From NCBI GenBank assembly GCA_938027685.1, contig CALJAM010000004.1:1-50819 (forward strand): a DNA stretch of 50,819 nt, written 5' to 3'. Both the position numbers and the translations under genes were made by a program. Under the pieces are notes generated by a model, which saw nothing but the letters and a program-made list of their open reading frames with translations, was not told the DNA's origin and ran no database searches. This DNA comes from an uncultured Bryobacteraceae bacterium. Its GTDB lineage: Bacteria; Acidobacteriota; Terriglobia; Bryobacterales; Bryobacteraceae. Below are positions 7,014 through 15,222 of the stretch, in pieces (positions within the stretch are counted from its first letter, which is position 1; each line of letters starts with the position of its first letter).

Positions 7014-9839
7014 ATGATGCGGATCTTCGGGGCGGCGATGGCGCTGCGGCTGACGGTCGAGGCCGGGAGTTTCGCGTCAGAGCCGCGGCTGCTGCTGGGT
7101 CCGGAGGATTTCGCGCGGATCCGGCGGCTGGCCGAGTCCGAGAGTTGGGCGGCTTCGGTGCGCAACGCGATCGTGCGTGCGGCTGAGGATTGGCCTGCGG
7201 CGCATAACCAGCGCTACGGGTTGAGCGAGTGGGCTCCGCCGCCGGAGGGCGGGCAGTGGACGCACCATTACGTTTGCCCGACGCACGGCGTGGCGCTGCA
7301 GTTTCAGAGTCCCGACCGGCACGTCTGTCCGGTGGATGGGAAGGTTTACACGGGCTGGCCTTATGATCAGGTGATTTACACGCGGCGGCATAGCGAAGCG
7401 GCCGCGGCGGCCAGGGACAACGGTTTGGCGTGGCAGCTGACGCGGCGCGTGGAATTCGCGCGCGCCGCCGCCAGGATTCTGCTGGCCTATGCCGAGGTCT
7501 ATCAGAGCTACCCGATCAAGGACGTCAACAACCGCGCGGACACTCGCAGCGGAGCCCGCGTCACGGCGCAAACGCTGGACGAGGCCGTCTGGCTGATCCC
7601 CATGGCCTGGGCTTACGATCTGATTCGCGATAGCGGCGTCCTGAAGGACTCGGAAAGAGTCCGGATCGAGAACGAGCTGTTGCGAGCCGCTGCCGCGGTC
7701 ATTGCTCGCAACAACGCGGGGCGGAGCAACTGGCAGTCCTGGCATAACGCCGCTCTGGGCGCGGTGGGTTTCACTTTGGGCGACGAACAACTGGTGCACC
7801 TGGCGATCGACGGCCACGGCGGCTTCCGGTATCAGATGCGGGAGAGCGTGCTCGCCGACGGCCTCTGGTGGGAGGGGGCGTGGGGCTACCACTTTTATGC
7901 TTTGGACCCCCTGTGCCAGTTGGCGCAGATGGCGGCGCGCGCGGGCATGGACCTGTGGGCCGAGCCGCCGCTGCGGCGCATGTTCGAGGCGCCGCTTTAT
8001 TTCGCGCTGCCCGACGGCACGCTGCCCAATTTCAACGACAGCGGCAACGTGAGTCTGTACAACTACGATCGGCTCTACGAGATGGCATACGCCCGCTACT
8101 GCGATCCGCTGCTCGCCACGGTGTTGGGACGCCGGGCGCGCGGACGCGAGGCGCTGTTCTGGGGCGTCGAAAAGCTGCCCGAGGCGCCGTCGCCGGCCTT
8201 GTCCAGCGCCGTCTTCGAAGCCTCGGGGCACGCGGTGTTGCGAGCGGCCGGCACGGATCACTACGCGGCCTTCAAGTTCGGACCGCACGGCGGCGGACAC
8301 GGGCATTACGACAAGCTGAACTTCATTTCGTTCTGGCGCGGGGCGATGATGGCGGTCGATCCCGGCACCCAATCCTACGCCGCGCCCACGCACGCCACCT
8401 GGGACAAGACCACGGTGGCGCATAACACGGTGGTAGTGGACGAGCGCTCGCAGGCCGCGGCTACCGGCCGTCTGCACGGTTTCGCGTTCCTACCTGCGGT
8501 GAGCGCGGTGCGGGCGGATGCAGGCGAGGCGTACCGTCAGGCCGAGCTGGAGCGGACGTTGATCCTGACGCCCGAGTATCTACTGGACGTCTTCGAGGTT
8601 CGGGCGCGCGACGGGCGCGAGCATCAGATCGATTGGGTCTATCACAATTACGGAGCGCTCACCAGCTCGATGACGGCGGCTCCCTACGACGGCTTCCCGA
8701 AGAGCGAGGGCTATCAGCACCTGAGTAACGCCCGCGCCTTCGTGAGCGGAGAGCCTTGGCAGGCGAGCTTCGAGATGACTCCGGTCAGCGCCGGCTTCGG
8801 CAGCGTCTGGACGAGTGCGGGCGGCGTGCGCGCCGCCTTCGAGTACTCGCGCGAACAGGCGGCGACCGGCCGGTTTTCGGGCAGGATGAGCTATGACTTC
8901 TCGGCTGCGGGCGGCTACATCCTTTATCAGACGCCGGTGCCGGCGGGTTCGCCTGCGGAGGTACCCAGCGCGGTTTCCCTCAAGATCTATGGAGACGGCT
9001 CCGGTCATCGCCTGGCGCTGCGGCTCTACGACAGCACGGACGAGCGCTTCGTTTACACGGTAGGGCCGGTGGATTGGTCGGGATGGCGCGAGATCACGGC
9101 GGCGGCGCCCGAGCGCTGGTCGCACTATCTGGGAAACAACGATGGAGTCTTCGATGCGCCGGTCAAGACCGTGGCGGTGGAGTTGACGCAGACGCCGGGC
9201 GGTCCTGCGCGAGGCGCGTTGTTCGTGGACGACATTGTGCTGGAATACTCGGGAGGCCGGCGTTTCGAGGTCGCCAACTTCGAACGGCCCCTGCGCAACC
9301 TCCGAGTGTGGATGCTGGGGGCGCCCAAGACCACGGTCGTCATGGGAGAGGGATTGGGGCCCAATCTGCGGGTGCCGGTGCCCTTCCTGATGGCCCGGCG
9401 GCGTGCGGCGGAGACGCGTTTCACGACGCTGCTGGAGCCGTGGGACGAAGAGCCCCGCGTGAGGAGCTTCGTCAGCCTAGCGGACGGGTGGCTCGAGGTG
9501 AAGGGCCAAGAGTACGATGATCGCGTGTGGTTTGGTTCCGACGGCATCCTGCGCTTCGTGCGGCGGCAAGGCGGTCGGCTGCGGCGAATCGGGCTGGCGG
9601 GGGAACTCCGGCTCGTGGACGACGGGCAAGTCCTGTTGGAATCCACTGTTCCGCTCTCGGTTCAGGTGGACTACGTTGCGGACGGGGCGCGGGCGGAGGT
9701 AGCGGTGCAGGCCCAAGGGGAGGCCGAGCTGCGCATTCTGGGTCCGGCGCTGCGGGAGGTCGTGCTCAACGGCGCGCCGGTCGAGTGCCGAACCGAGGGC
9801 GACTATTGTTTGATCCGGTTCTCTGCATCGGCGCTCTGA
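7014..9839 (+). CDS. Heparinase II/III-family polysaccharide lyase-like protein
   Basis: Heparinase II/III enzymes remove uronic-acid-containing polysaccharide units by beta-elimination. This 941-residue protein has an alpha-helical N-terminal region (about 20-400, including DEAVWLIPMAWAYDLI and NWQSWHNAALGAVG) and the family block HGGGHGHYDKLNF starting near residue 425, followed by AVDPGTQSY and HNTVVVD. A beta-rich C-terminal half contains a carbohydrate-binding-like jelly-roll (GDGSGHRLALRLYD, DWSGWREI, LFVDDIVLEY). Start 7014 is chosen because GGGAGG stands 8 nt upstream; an in-frame start at 6969 overlaps the transglycosylase gene. The N-terminus is weakly signal-like. The substrate is unknown; export to the periplasm is inferred. 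Confidence 0.8.
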   Translation: MMRIFGAAMALRLTVEAGSFASEPRLLLGPEDFARIRRLAESESWAASVRNAIVRAAEDWPAAHNQRYGLSEWAPPPEGGQWTHHYVCPTHGVALQFQSPDRHVCPVDGKVYTGWPYDQVIYTRRHSEAAAAARDNGLAWQLTRRVEFARAAARILLAYAEVYQSYPIKDVNNRADTRSGARVTAQTLDEAVWLIPMAWAYDLIRDSGVLKDSERVRIENELLRAAAAVIARNNAGRSNWQSWHNAALGAVGFTLGDEQLVHLAIDGHGGFRYQMRESVLADGLWWEGAWGYHFYALDPLCQLAQMAARAGMDLWAEPPLRRMFEAPLYFALPDGTLPNFNDSGNVSLYNYDRLYEMAYARYCDPLLATVLGRRARGREALFWGVEKLPEAPSPALSSAVFEASGHAVLRAAGTDHYAAFKFGPHGGGHGHYDKLNFISFWRGAMMAVDPGTQSYAAPTHATWDKTTVAHNTVVVDERSQAAATGRLHGFAFLPAVSAVRADAGEAYRQAELERTLILTPEYLLDVFEVRARDGREHQIDWVYHNYGALTSSMTAAPYDGFPKSEGYQHLSNARAFVSGEPWQASFEMTPVSAGFGSVWTSAGGVRAAFEYSREQAATGRFSGRMSYDFSAAGGYILYQTPVPAGSPAEVPSAVSLKIYGDGSGHRLALRLYDSTDERFVYTVGPVDWSGWREITAAAPERWSHYLGNNDGVFDAPVKTVAVELTQTPGGPARGALFVDDIVLEYSGGRRFEVANFERPLRNLRVWMLGAPKTTVVMGEGLGPNLRVPVPFLMARRRAAETRFTTLLEPWDEEPRVRSFVSLADGWLEVKGQEYDDRVWFGSDGILRFVRRQGGRLRRIGLAGELRLVDDGQVLLESTVPLSVQVDYVADGARAEVAVQAQGEAELRILGPALREVVLNGAPVECRTEGDYCLIRFSASAL

Positions 9840-10245
9840 CCGGCCGCGCCACGGACGAGGTGGCAGGGCGCTGCATCGAGCGACGGCGCAGGGGGGTCTC
9901 ATGCAACCGATGCCGGCCCCAGCGCAGTAGCGGTCGTGAGGGAGCCGTTGGACTTCAACGTCAAGGCAAGCGTGGGAGCGCGCCGGCTGCTGCGGCTGCG
10001 GGCGCGCGAGGGGAGGGAGACGGCCGAGACGCGCAGCCGACGGGTCGCGGCGGAGGTTCCCAATCCGCGACGGCGGCGGTCGGGCGCAGAGCGGTCGGGA
10101 CGGGTATCCGGTTGCATGGGCACCGGGCACGGCTGTCGCCGTTTGGCGTGCCGTCCGGATATGCCTTGGGGATGCCAGGCCGGCTACGGCGCGGCGGGCG
10201 GCGGACGCGCCGAGGCGGTTCGCCCCCTGTGCTAGGTTTGTTCGC
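9840..10245. other. 406-bp intergenic stretch with no supported gene
   Basis: Between the heparinase-like gene and the enolase-family gene I find only short ORFs with Arg/Gly/Ala-rich products on both strands, typical of out-of-frame GC-rich DNA, and no clear ribosome-binding sites. The right end holds the candidate promoter of the downstream gene. There is no tRNA-like fold or direct repeat that I can see. It may be an eroded gene. Confidence 0.4.
10230..10238 (+). promoter_or_regulatory. Extended -10 promoter element TGCTAGGTT
   Basis: TGCTAGGTT ends 7 nt before the ATG at 10246 and fits the TGnTAnnnT extended -10 form. With this spacing transcription would begin at or next to the start codon, giving a leaderless mRNA. 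No Shine-Dalgarno is present, which agrees. Confidence 0.4.
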
Positions 10246-11409
10246 ATGAGACCCAGCAGGCGCGAGTTTCTGGGCACGACGGCCGCAATGCTGAATGCCA
10301 CCGCAGCCCCACCGATTCGGAGCGTCGAGGCGTTTCCGCTGCACTATCCCACGCAGGGCCGTTTCAAGTTCCTAGGACCGGAGGGACGCCCTGCGGTCTT
10401 CGTCAAGGTCACGGCCGAGGACGGTACGGTCGGGTGGGGCCAGAGCGTGCCCATCCGCAGCTGGAGCTACGAGACGCTGGAATCGGTCACGACGACGATC
10501 CGCCGCTACCTGGCGCCCGTGCTGGTGGGGCGCGATCCCTTTGACATCGCAGGCGCGCACGCAGCGATGAACCGCGCGATCGCACCTTCGTTCTCGACGG
10601 GCATGCCCATCGCCAAGGCCGGTGTGGATCTGGCCCTGCACGATCTCATCGGGCGGTTGGCCGGGCGTAACATCTGCGAGCTCTGGGGGCGCAAGCCGCT
10701 CGAGCGGATCACGCTGAGCTGGACGGTGAACCCGGAGACGCTGGATGAGATCGAGCCGCTGGTCGAAGAAGGTCGCCGCCGCGGCTACCGGCATTTCAAC
10801 GTGAAAGTGGCGCCCGATCCGAAATTCGATCTCGAGCTCTGCCGCCGGGTGCGGAAGCTGGCGCCCGAGGCGTTCCTGTGGGCGGACGCGAACGGCGGCT
10901 ACGACCTGGCCACGGCGCTCCGGGTGGCGCCGAAGCTGGCGGATGCGGGGGTCAATGTGCTCGAACAACCGCTGCCCGCCAACCGGCTCACCGGTTACCG
11001 CGAGCTGAAGAAACAAGGGGCGCTGCCCATTGTGATGGACGAAGGCGTGGTCAACTCGGCGGAGCTGGTGGAGTTCATAAGGCTGGGGCTGCTCGACGGA
11101 GTGGCGATGAAGCCGGCGCGCACTGCGGGACTTTGGGATTGTCGCCGGCAGATCGAGATCGTGCGCGAGGCCGGGCTGCTATTCCTAGGCAGCGGCCTCA
11201 CGGATCCGGATTCGGCGCTGGCGGCCGCCGTGCAGCTTTACGCCGCCTACGAGCTGAAGTTCCCGGCTGCCCTGAACGGGCCGCAGTTTCTGAGCGGCAG
11301 TTGGCTGCGCACGCCGCTGGTAGTTGGGGACGGCTCCATCGAAAGACCCACGGGGCCGGGGTTGGGCGTCGAAGTCGACGAGGACCGGCTGCGAAAGGAG
11401 AGCTCATGA
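10246..11409 (+). CDS. Mandelate racemase/muconate-lactonizing enzyme-like enolase-superfamily protein
   Basis: Enolase-superfamily enzymes abstract a proton alpha to a carboxylate, for example in racemases, cycloisomerases and sugar-acid dehydratases. This 387-residue protein begins with a Tat-type signal (RREFLGTTAAML). The capping domain (about 25-150) is followed by the barrel, with metal ligands Asp214 (WADANGG), Glu240 (LEQPLP) and Asp265 (MDEGV). Catalytic lysines are Lys187 (NVKVAPD) and Lys289 (AMKPARTAGL), the muconate-lactonizing-enzyme arrangement. The usual KxK pair is reduced: the first Lys position is Asn185. The gene overlaps the next one as ATGA, linking it to a DUF6807 protein. 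Exact substrate unknown; export of an enolase-superfamily enzyme is uncommon. Confidence 0.85.
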   Translation: MRPSRREFLGTTAAMLNATAAPPIRSVEAFPLHYPTQGRFKFLGPEGRPAVFVKVTAEDGTVGWGQSVPIRSWSYETLESVTTTIRRYLAPVLVGRDPFDIAGAHAAMNRAIAPSFSTGMPIAKAGVDLALHDLIGRLAGRNICELWGRKPLERITLSWTVNPETLDEIEPLVEEGRRRGYRHFNVKVAPDPKFDLELCRRVRKLAPEAFLWADANGGYDLATALRVAPKLADAGVNVLEQPLPANRLTGYRELKKQGALPIVMDEGVVNSAELVEFIRLGLLDGVAMKPARTAGLWDCRRQIEIVREAGLLFLGSGLTDPDSALAAAVQLYAAYELKFPAALNGPQFLSGSWLRTPLVVGDGSIERPTGPGLGVEVDEDRLRKESS

Positions 11410-12251
11410 TCTGGTGGTCACTCCTGCTGGCGGCGACCGCCGCGGCAGACTCGCCGTTCGCATTCCGCGAGATCGAACCGGGCAGGCTGGAGTTGAGCGA
11501 GAGCGGTCGCCCGGTGTTTGTTTACAACAGCGCGCCGCAACTCAAGCCGGGCGTGCCTGAGGATCGGCGGCGCTGCTGTTACCTGCATCCGGTCTGGACG
11601 CCTGCGGGCACGATGGTCACGGATGATTTTCCCGCCGATCATTACCATCACCGGGGCGTTTTCTGGGCGTGGCCGCGGGTGACGGCAGGCGGCCGGACGC
11701 GCGACCTGTGGTCCCTGCGCGGCATCGAGCATCGTTTCCTGCGGTGGCAGGGCCGTGAAGTTTTCCCGGATCGGGCGCGGCTGGAGGCGGAGAACGGGTG
11801 GTTCGCCGACGGGCGGCAGGTGCTGCGCGAGCGAGTCACGGTGACGGCCCACCGCGCACGGGGCAGAACGCGCAGGATGGAGTTCACGCTGATTTTCGAG
11901 GCGCTGGAGCCGCTGGAGATTGCGGGCGAGCCGGCGCAGAAGAAGGGCTACGGCGGTTTTTCGATCCGCTTCGCGCCGCGCCGTCAGACGCTGCTGCGCA
12001 CCGATGCGGGCGTCGAGAAAGAGGACAGCAACATGGCGCCGCACGCGTGGGCGGAACTGGAAGGCGACTTCGAAGGCGGCCGGGCGGCGGTGCGCATCGA
12101 GATCGATCCGGGGCATCCCGGATATCCCAACGGCTGGTGTCTGCGCCATTACGGCTTTCTCGGCGTGAACTACCCCGGTTTGGAGCCGCTCAGCCTGAAA
12201 CCGGGAAGGCCCCTCGGGTTGAGTTACCACGTGGTGGTTTCGGATCGCTGA
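11406..12251 (+). CDS. DUF6807 ('PmoA-like') secreted protein
   Basis: The 281-residue protein starts with a Sec signal (IWWSLLLAATAAA) and continues with the family blocks YLHPVWTPAG, DHYHHRG and a C-terminal HYGFLGVNYPG region. DUF6807 members are often labelled methane oxygenase PmoA, but there is no membrane-spanning architecture here; the fold is predicted to be beta-rich and soluble. The start overlaps the stop of the enolase-family gene (ATGA), so the two are translationally coupled. A paralogue occurs at 15214-16083, coupled to an oxidoreductase gene. Function unproven; a role in sugar-derivative breakdown is inferred from neighbours. Confidence 0.75.
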   Translation: MIWWSLLLAATAAADSPFAFREIEPGRLELSESGRPVFVYNSAPQLKPGVPEDRRRCCYLHPVWTPAGTMVTDDFPADHYHHRGVFWAWPRVTAGGRTRDLWSLRGIEHRFLRWQGREVFPDRARLEAENGWFADGRQVLRERVTVTAHRARGRTRRMEFTLIFEALEPLEIAGEPAQKKGYGGFSIRFAPRRQTLLRTDAGVEKEDSNMAPHAWAELEGDFEGGRAAVRIEIDPGHPGYPNGWCLRHYGFLGVNYPGLEPLSLKPGRPLGLSYHVVVSDR

Positions 12252-12318
12252 GGGGCGGAGCCCGCTCCCTTCCGCTCGCCGTGCGGGCGGTCTCGCGGAT
12301 TGCGCGGAGAGGCGGCGT

Positions 12319-13575
12319 TCAGGCCTTGGCGAAATACAGCGAGACGGCGCGTTCGAGATTCTCCCGCGTCATGCGCGGCGGGACGTTTTCGTAGCGGCTG
12401 ATGGCCACCAGGATATTGCAGATGTCGTTTGGGTAGCACGCCCGCAGTTCCTTGCGCCCGTCGCGCAGGCAAAGCTCGCGCAGGCAGGCAGGGGTATCGG
12501 GCTCCAGCGGGATGTTGCGCGCCGCGGCCACGCGACGCACGATCTCATCGAAGCTGTCGGGATCGACCGGCTCGACGTAGATCTTGTTCTGGATGCGGCG
12601 GAGGAAGGCTTCGTCGGCCAGATCCGAGGGGTTCAGGTTGGTAGCGAAGACCACCATCATTTCGAAGGGGATCTGGAACTTGACGCCGTAACGCAACGCA
12701 AGGTAGTCAACGCGGCGATCCAGCGGGACCATCCAGCGGTTCAGCAGATCGCGCGGGGAGATGGCCTGCCGTCCGAAGTCGTCGATGACGAGCACGCCGT
12801 TGTTGGCCTTCATCTGAATGGGCGCCGCGTAGATGCTGGTGGCCTCGTCGAGTCTGAGATCGAGCATGCTGGGCACCAGCTCGCCACCCACGATGACGCA
12901 GGGACGGCGGCAGAGGACCCAGCGGGGGTCCAAATCCGGATCGTCGCACTCGATGCGCTCATGCACGACCGGATCGTAGACCATGATGAACTGCCCGTCG
13001 ACCTCGATGGCGTAGGGCACGAGGATGGCGTCCTGGTAGACGCGGAGCAGCCGCTCGGCGATGCTGGATTTGCCGTTGCCGGTGGGGCCGTAGATGAAGA
13101 TCGAGCTTTGGGAGATGATGGCCGGACCCAACTGGTCGAGCAGGCGGTCCGTCAGCACCAGATCCGAGAAGGCGTCGCGCAGCATCTTGCGGTTGACGCG
13201 CACGCGAGCGGCCTGAAGCTTGACCGCCTTGTGGTAGTCCTTGAGGGAGACGGGGGCCGGACCGCAGTAGTGCGTCACTTGGAAGCACTCGTGTGCCCGC
13301 TGACGGCCGGCCTGGGTGAGGGTGAAGTTGTAGTCGTTGCCGGTCATACCGCGGACCTCGACCAGTTGTTCCTGGCGCAACTGCCGGAAGACCTGCTCGA
13401 TGACGAGCGGCGAGAGCTTCAGCGCCTCGCTGAGGGACTGGAAGTTGCTCAGGCCCCGCACGTAGAGGCGGCGGAGAACCAGATCGACGACGAGCGCGGG
13501 CGGGATGCCCAGAGCCTCCAGGTTCTCGGGAATCCGGGGCTGGTAAGCGCTACGCACCGGCTCGGTTTGCAGCAT
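12319..13575 (-). CDS. AAA+ ATPase with N-terminal winged-helix-like region
   Basis: The protein (418 residues from ATG 13575) has an N-terminal winged-helix-like segment (about 25-95: SLSEALKLSPLVIEQVFRQLRQEQLVEV), then an AAA+ core with Walker A GPTGNGKS (163-170), Walker B VLVIDDF (261-267), sensor-1-like FATN (310-313) and Arg326/Arg327 in FLRRIQNK as candidate Arg-finger residues. The frame extends 16 codons upstream, but ATG 13575 has GGGAGG at suitable spacing. It is transcribed divergently from the secretin gene, 81 bp apart, which suggests shared control. I do not recognise a named family; it is not a PilB/GspE-type assembly ATPase. Membrane association through the secretin system is speculative. 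Confidence 0.75.
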   Translation of the reverse strand: MLQTEPVRSAYQPRIPENLEALGIPPALVVDLVLRRLYVRGLSNFQSLSEALKLSPLVIEQVFRQLRQEQLVEVRGMTGNDYNFTLTQAGRQRAHECFQVTHYCGPAPVSLKDYHKAVKLQAARVRVNRKMLRDAFSDLVLTDRLLDQLGPAIISQSSIFIYGPTGNGKSSIAERLLRVYQDAILVPYAIEVDGQFIMVYDPVVHERIECDDPDLDPRWVLCRRPCVIVGGELVPSMLDLRLDEATSIYAAPIQMKANNGVLVIDDFGRQAISPRDLLNRWMVPLDRRVDYLALRYGVKFQIPFEMMVVFATNLNPSDLADEAFLRRIQNKIYVEPVDPDSFDEIVRRVAAARNIPLEPDTPACLRELCLRDGRKELRACYPNDICNILVAISRYENVPPRMTRENLERAVSLYFAKA

Positions 13576-13600
13576 GGACGGACACCTCCCGTTCAGAGGG

Positions 13601-13609
13601 ATTCTAACA
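13601..13609 (-). promoter_or_regulatory. Extended -10 element for the AAA+ ATPase gene
   Basis: The minus strand reads TGTTAGAAT here, an extended -10 with five of six bases of TATAAT. It would give a leader of about 19 nt containing the GGGAGG site. No -35 match is seen. Confidence 0.42.
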
Positions 13610-13656
13610 GGCGCGACCTGCACGCGTCGCTGCCCGCCGCCGTCAAAACATATCGG

Positions 13657-15222
13657 ATGACGCTGCGCGCGCTGGCAGTGTGGTTGACGCTGGCCTGTTC
13701 ATCGCCGGCCGCGACCACGGCGCGCAAGCTTTTTCAGGAGGCCCGCAAAGCCGAGCGGGAGGGCGACGAGGCTCGGGCCTGCCTGCTCTATTCGCTGGCC
13801 GCGGCGCAGCAGCCCGATCATCCGCTCTACTGGTCGCGGGCCCGCGAGCTCAGGGCTCGGCTTAGCGCCCAGGCCGCCCGCGTCGAGACCGCGCCGACCG
13901 ACGTCTTGCCCACCTTGACCGAAGCGGACTGGCTCGAAGCCCGCCGGCTCCAGCCGCCGCCGGAGCTGAAGCTGCCGGAGGGAAGGCGCGATTTCGAGCT
14001 GGAAGGCGACGCGCGGCAGCAGTTCGAACAACTGGCGCGCGCGTGCTCGCTCGAGATCGTTTTCGACACCGACTACCGACCCGCCGCGCGGTCCCGCATG
14101 CGGCTGAGCGAGACCGATTGCCTGCGCGCGCTCCGCCAACTCGAAGCGGCTAGCGCCAGTTTCGTCGTGCCTTTGGCCGAGCGACTCATTCTGGTCGCGC
14201 AGGATACGCCGCAAAAGCGCGCCGCGCTGGAGCCTCATGTCGCGGTGACGATCCCGGTTCCGGAGCCCGTCACGCTGCAGGAACTGCAGGAGGTCGGCCG
14301 CGTTGTGCAGCAGACCATGGAAATCACCAAGATGGGCTTCGACTCGCAGCGTCGGATGGTTCTGCTGCGCGACCGGGTTTCGAAAGTGCGGCCTGCCGAG
14401 CTGCTGTTCCGCCAATTACTCGAACACCGCGCGCAGGTCGTGCTCGAGCTCGAGCTCGTCGAGGTGGATCGCACCAGTCTCGTCTCCTACGGTTTTCAGT
14501 GGCCGACCGATTTCCCCTTCTTGAATTTCACGCGGCTGCCCCGCACAATCGTCGAGTTGCCGCCTCGGGGGCCTACGCGAGGGTTGCTGTTCGGCGGCGG
14601 CCGCACGCTGTTCGGCATCGGCGTGGGAGACGCTCAACTGATCGCGCGGCTCAGTGAGACTTCGGGGCGCACGTTGCTGCGCGCCGAGCTCCGTTCGCTC
14701 GCGGGACAGGCGGCCAGTTTCCACGTGGGCGACCAGTATCCGGTGATGACCGCGGGCTATTTCGGATACACATTCGGACTGCCGGTCTACGCGCCGCCGC
14801 CCACGCTTCAGTTCGCGGATCTGGGCCTGGTCCTCAAGTACACGCCCTACGTGCACGGTATGGACGAAGTGACGCTGGACCTGGAGGCCGAATTCAAGCT
14901 GCTGGCGGGAGAGAGCGTCAACGGCATCCCGCTGATCTCGAACCGGCGAGTGGCTTCGAAGGTGCGGCTGAAGGCGGGCGAGTGGGCGGTCGTGGCCGGC
15001 TTGATGAGCGCATCGGAAGCGCGCACGATCCGGGGCCTGGCGGGGCTGGCGCGGCTGCCGGTGCTGGGGCCGCTGTTCCGGCAACAGAACGTTTCGCGCG
15101 AATCCTCCGAAGTTCTCATCCTCCTCAAGCCCCACGTGGTAGCACGGCCGCCCTCGGAAGCGGCAACGACGCTCATTTGGGTGGGCTCGGAAGGTCGGCC
15201 CCGCGCGCCGCTGTTAGACTGA
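13657..15222 (+). CDS. Secretin-family outer-membrane channel protein
   Basis: Secretins form outer-membrane gates for type II secretion, type III secretion or type IV pili. The 521-residue protein has a signal peptide (1-19), a TPR-like stretch (21-70), an STN/N0-like domain (about 112-185), an N-domain (190-270) and a C-terminal secretin domain (270-495) with VGDQYPVMTAG, LGLVLKYTPYV and the signature region VRLKAGEWAVVAGLM...LPVLGPLFR. The frame is open far upstream; ATG 13657 is used because a signal peptide follows it directly. No other pilus or type II genes are adjacent; the only partner is the divergent AAA+ ATPase. The gene ends 9 bp inside the convergent DUF6807 gene. Confidence 0.85.
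   Translation: MTLRALAVWLTLACSSPAATTARKLFQEARKAEREGDEARACLLYSLAAAQQPDHPLYWSRARELRARLSAQAARVETAPTDVLPTLTEADWLEARRLQPPPELKLPEGRRDFELEGDARQQFEQLARACSLEIVFDTDYRPAARSRMRLSETDCLRALRQLEAASASFVVPLAERLILVAQDTPQKRAALEPHVAVTIPVPEPVTLQELQEVGRVVQQTMEITKMGFDSQRRMVLLRDRVSKVRPAELLFRQLLEHRAQVVLELELVEVDRTSLVSYGFQWPTDFPFLNFTRLPRTIVELPPRGPTRGLLFGGGRTLFGIGVGDAQLIARLSETSGRTLLRAELRSLAGQAASFHVGDQYPVMTAGYFGYTFGLPVYAPPPTLQFADLGLVLKYTPYVHGMDEVTLDLEAEFKLLAGESVNGIPLISNRRVASKVRLKAGEWAVVAGLMSASEARTIRGLAGLARLPVLGPLFRQQNVSRESSEVLILLKPHVVARPPSEAATTLIWVGSEGRPRAPLLD

Noticed and set aside
7077-8477. 466-codon minus-strand frame inside the heparinase-like gene
   Set aside because: Antisense shadow; the plus-strand protein has the HGGGHGHYDKLNF family block.
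11406-12251. Annotation as methane monooxygenase subunit PmoA
   Set aside because: The protein is a secreted soluble-type DUF6807 member without the multiple membrane helices of PmoA; the label is a naming carry-over.
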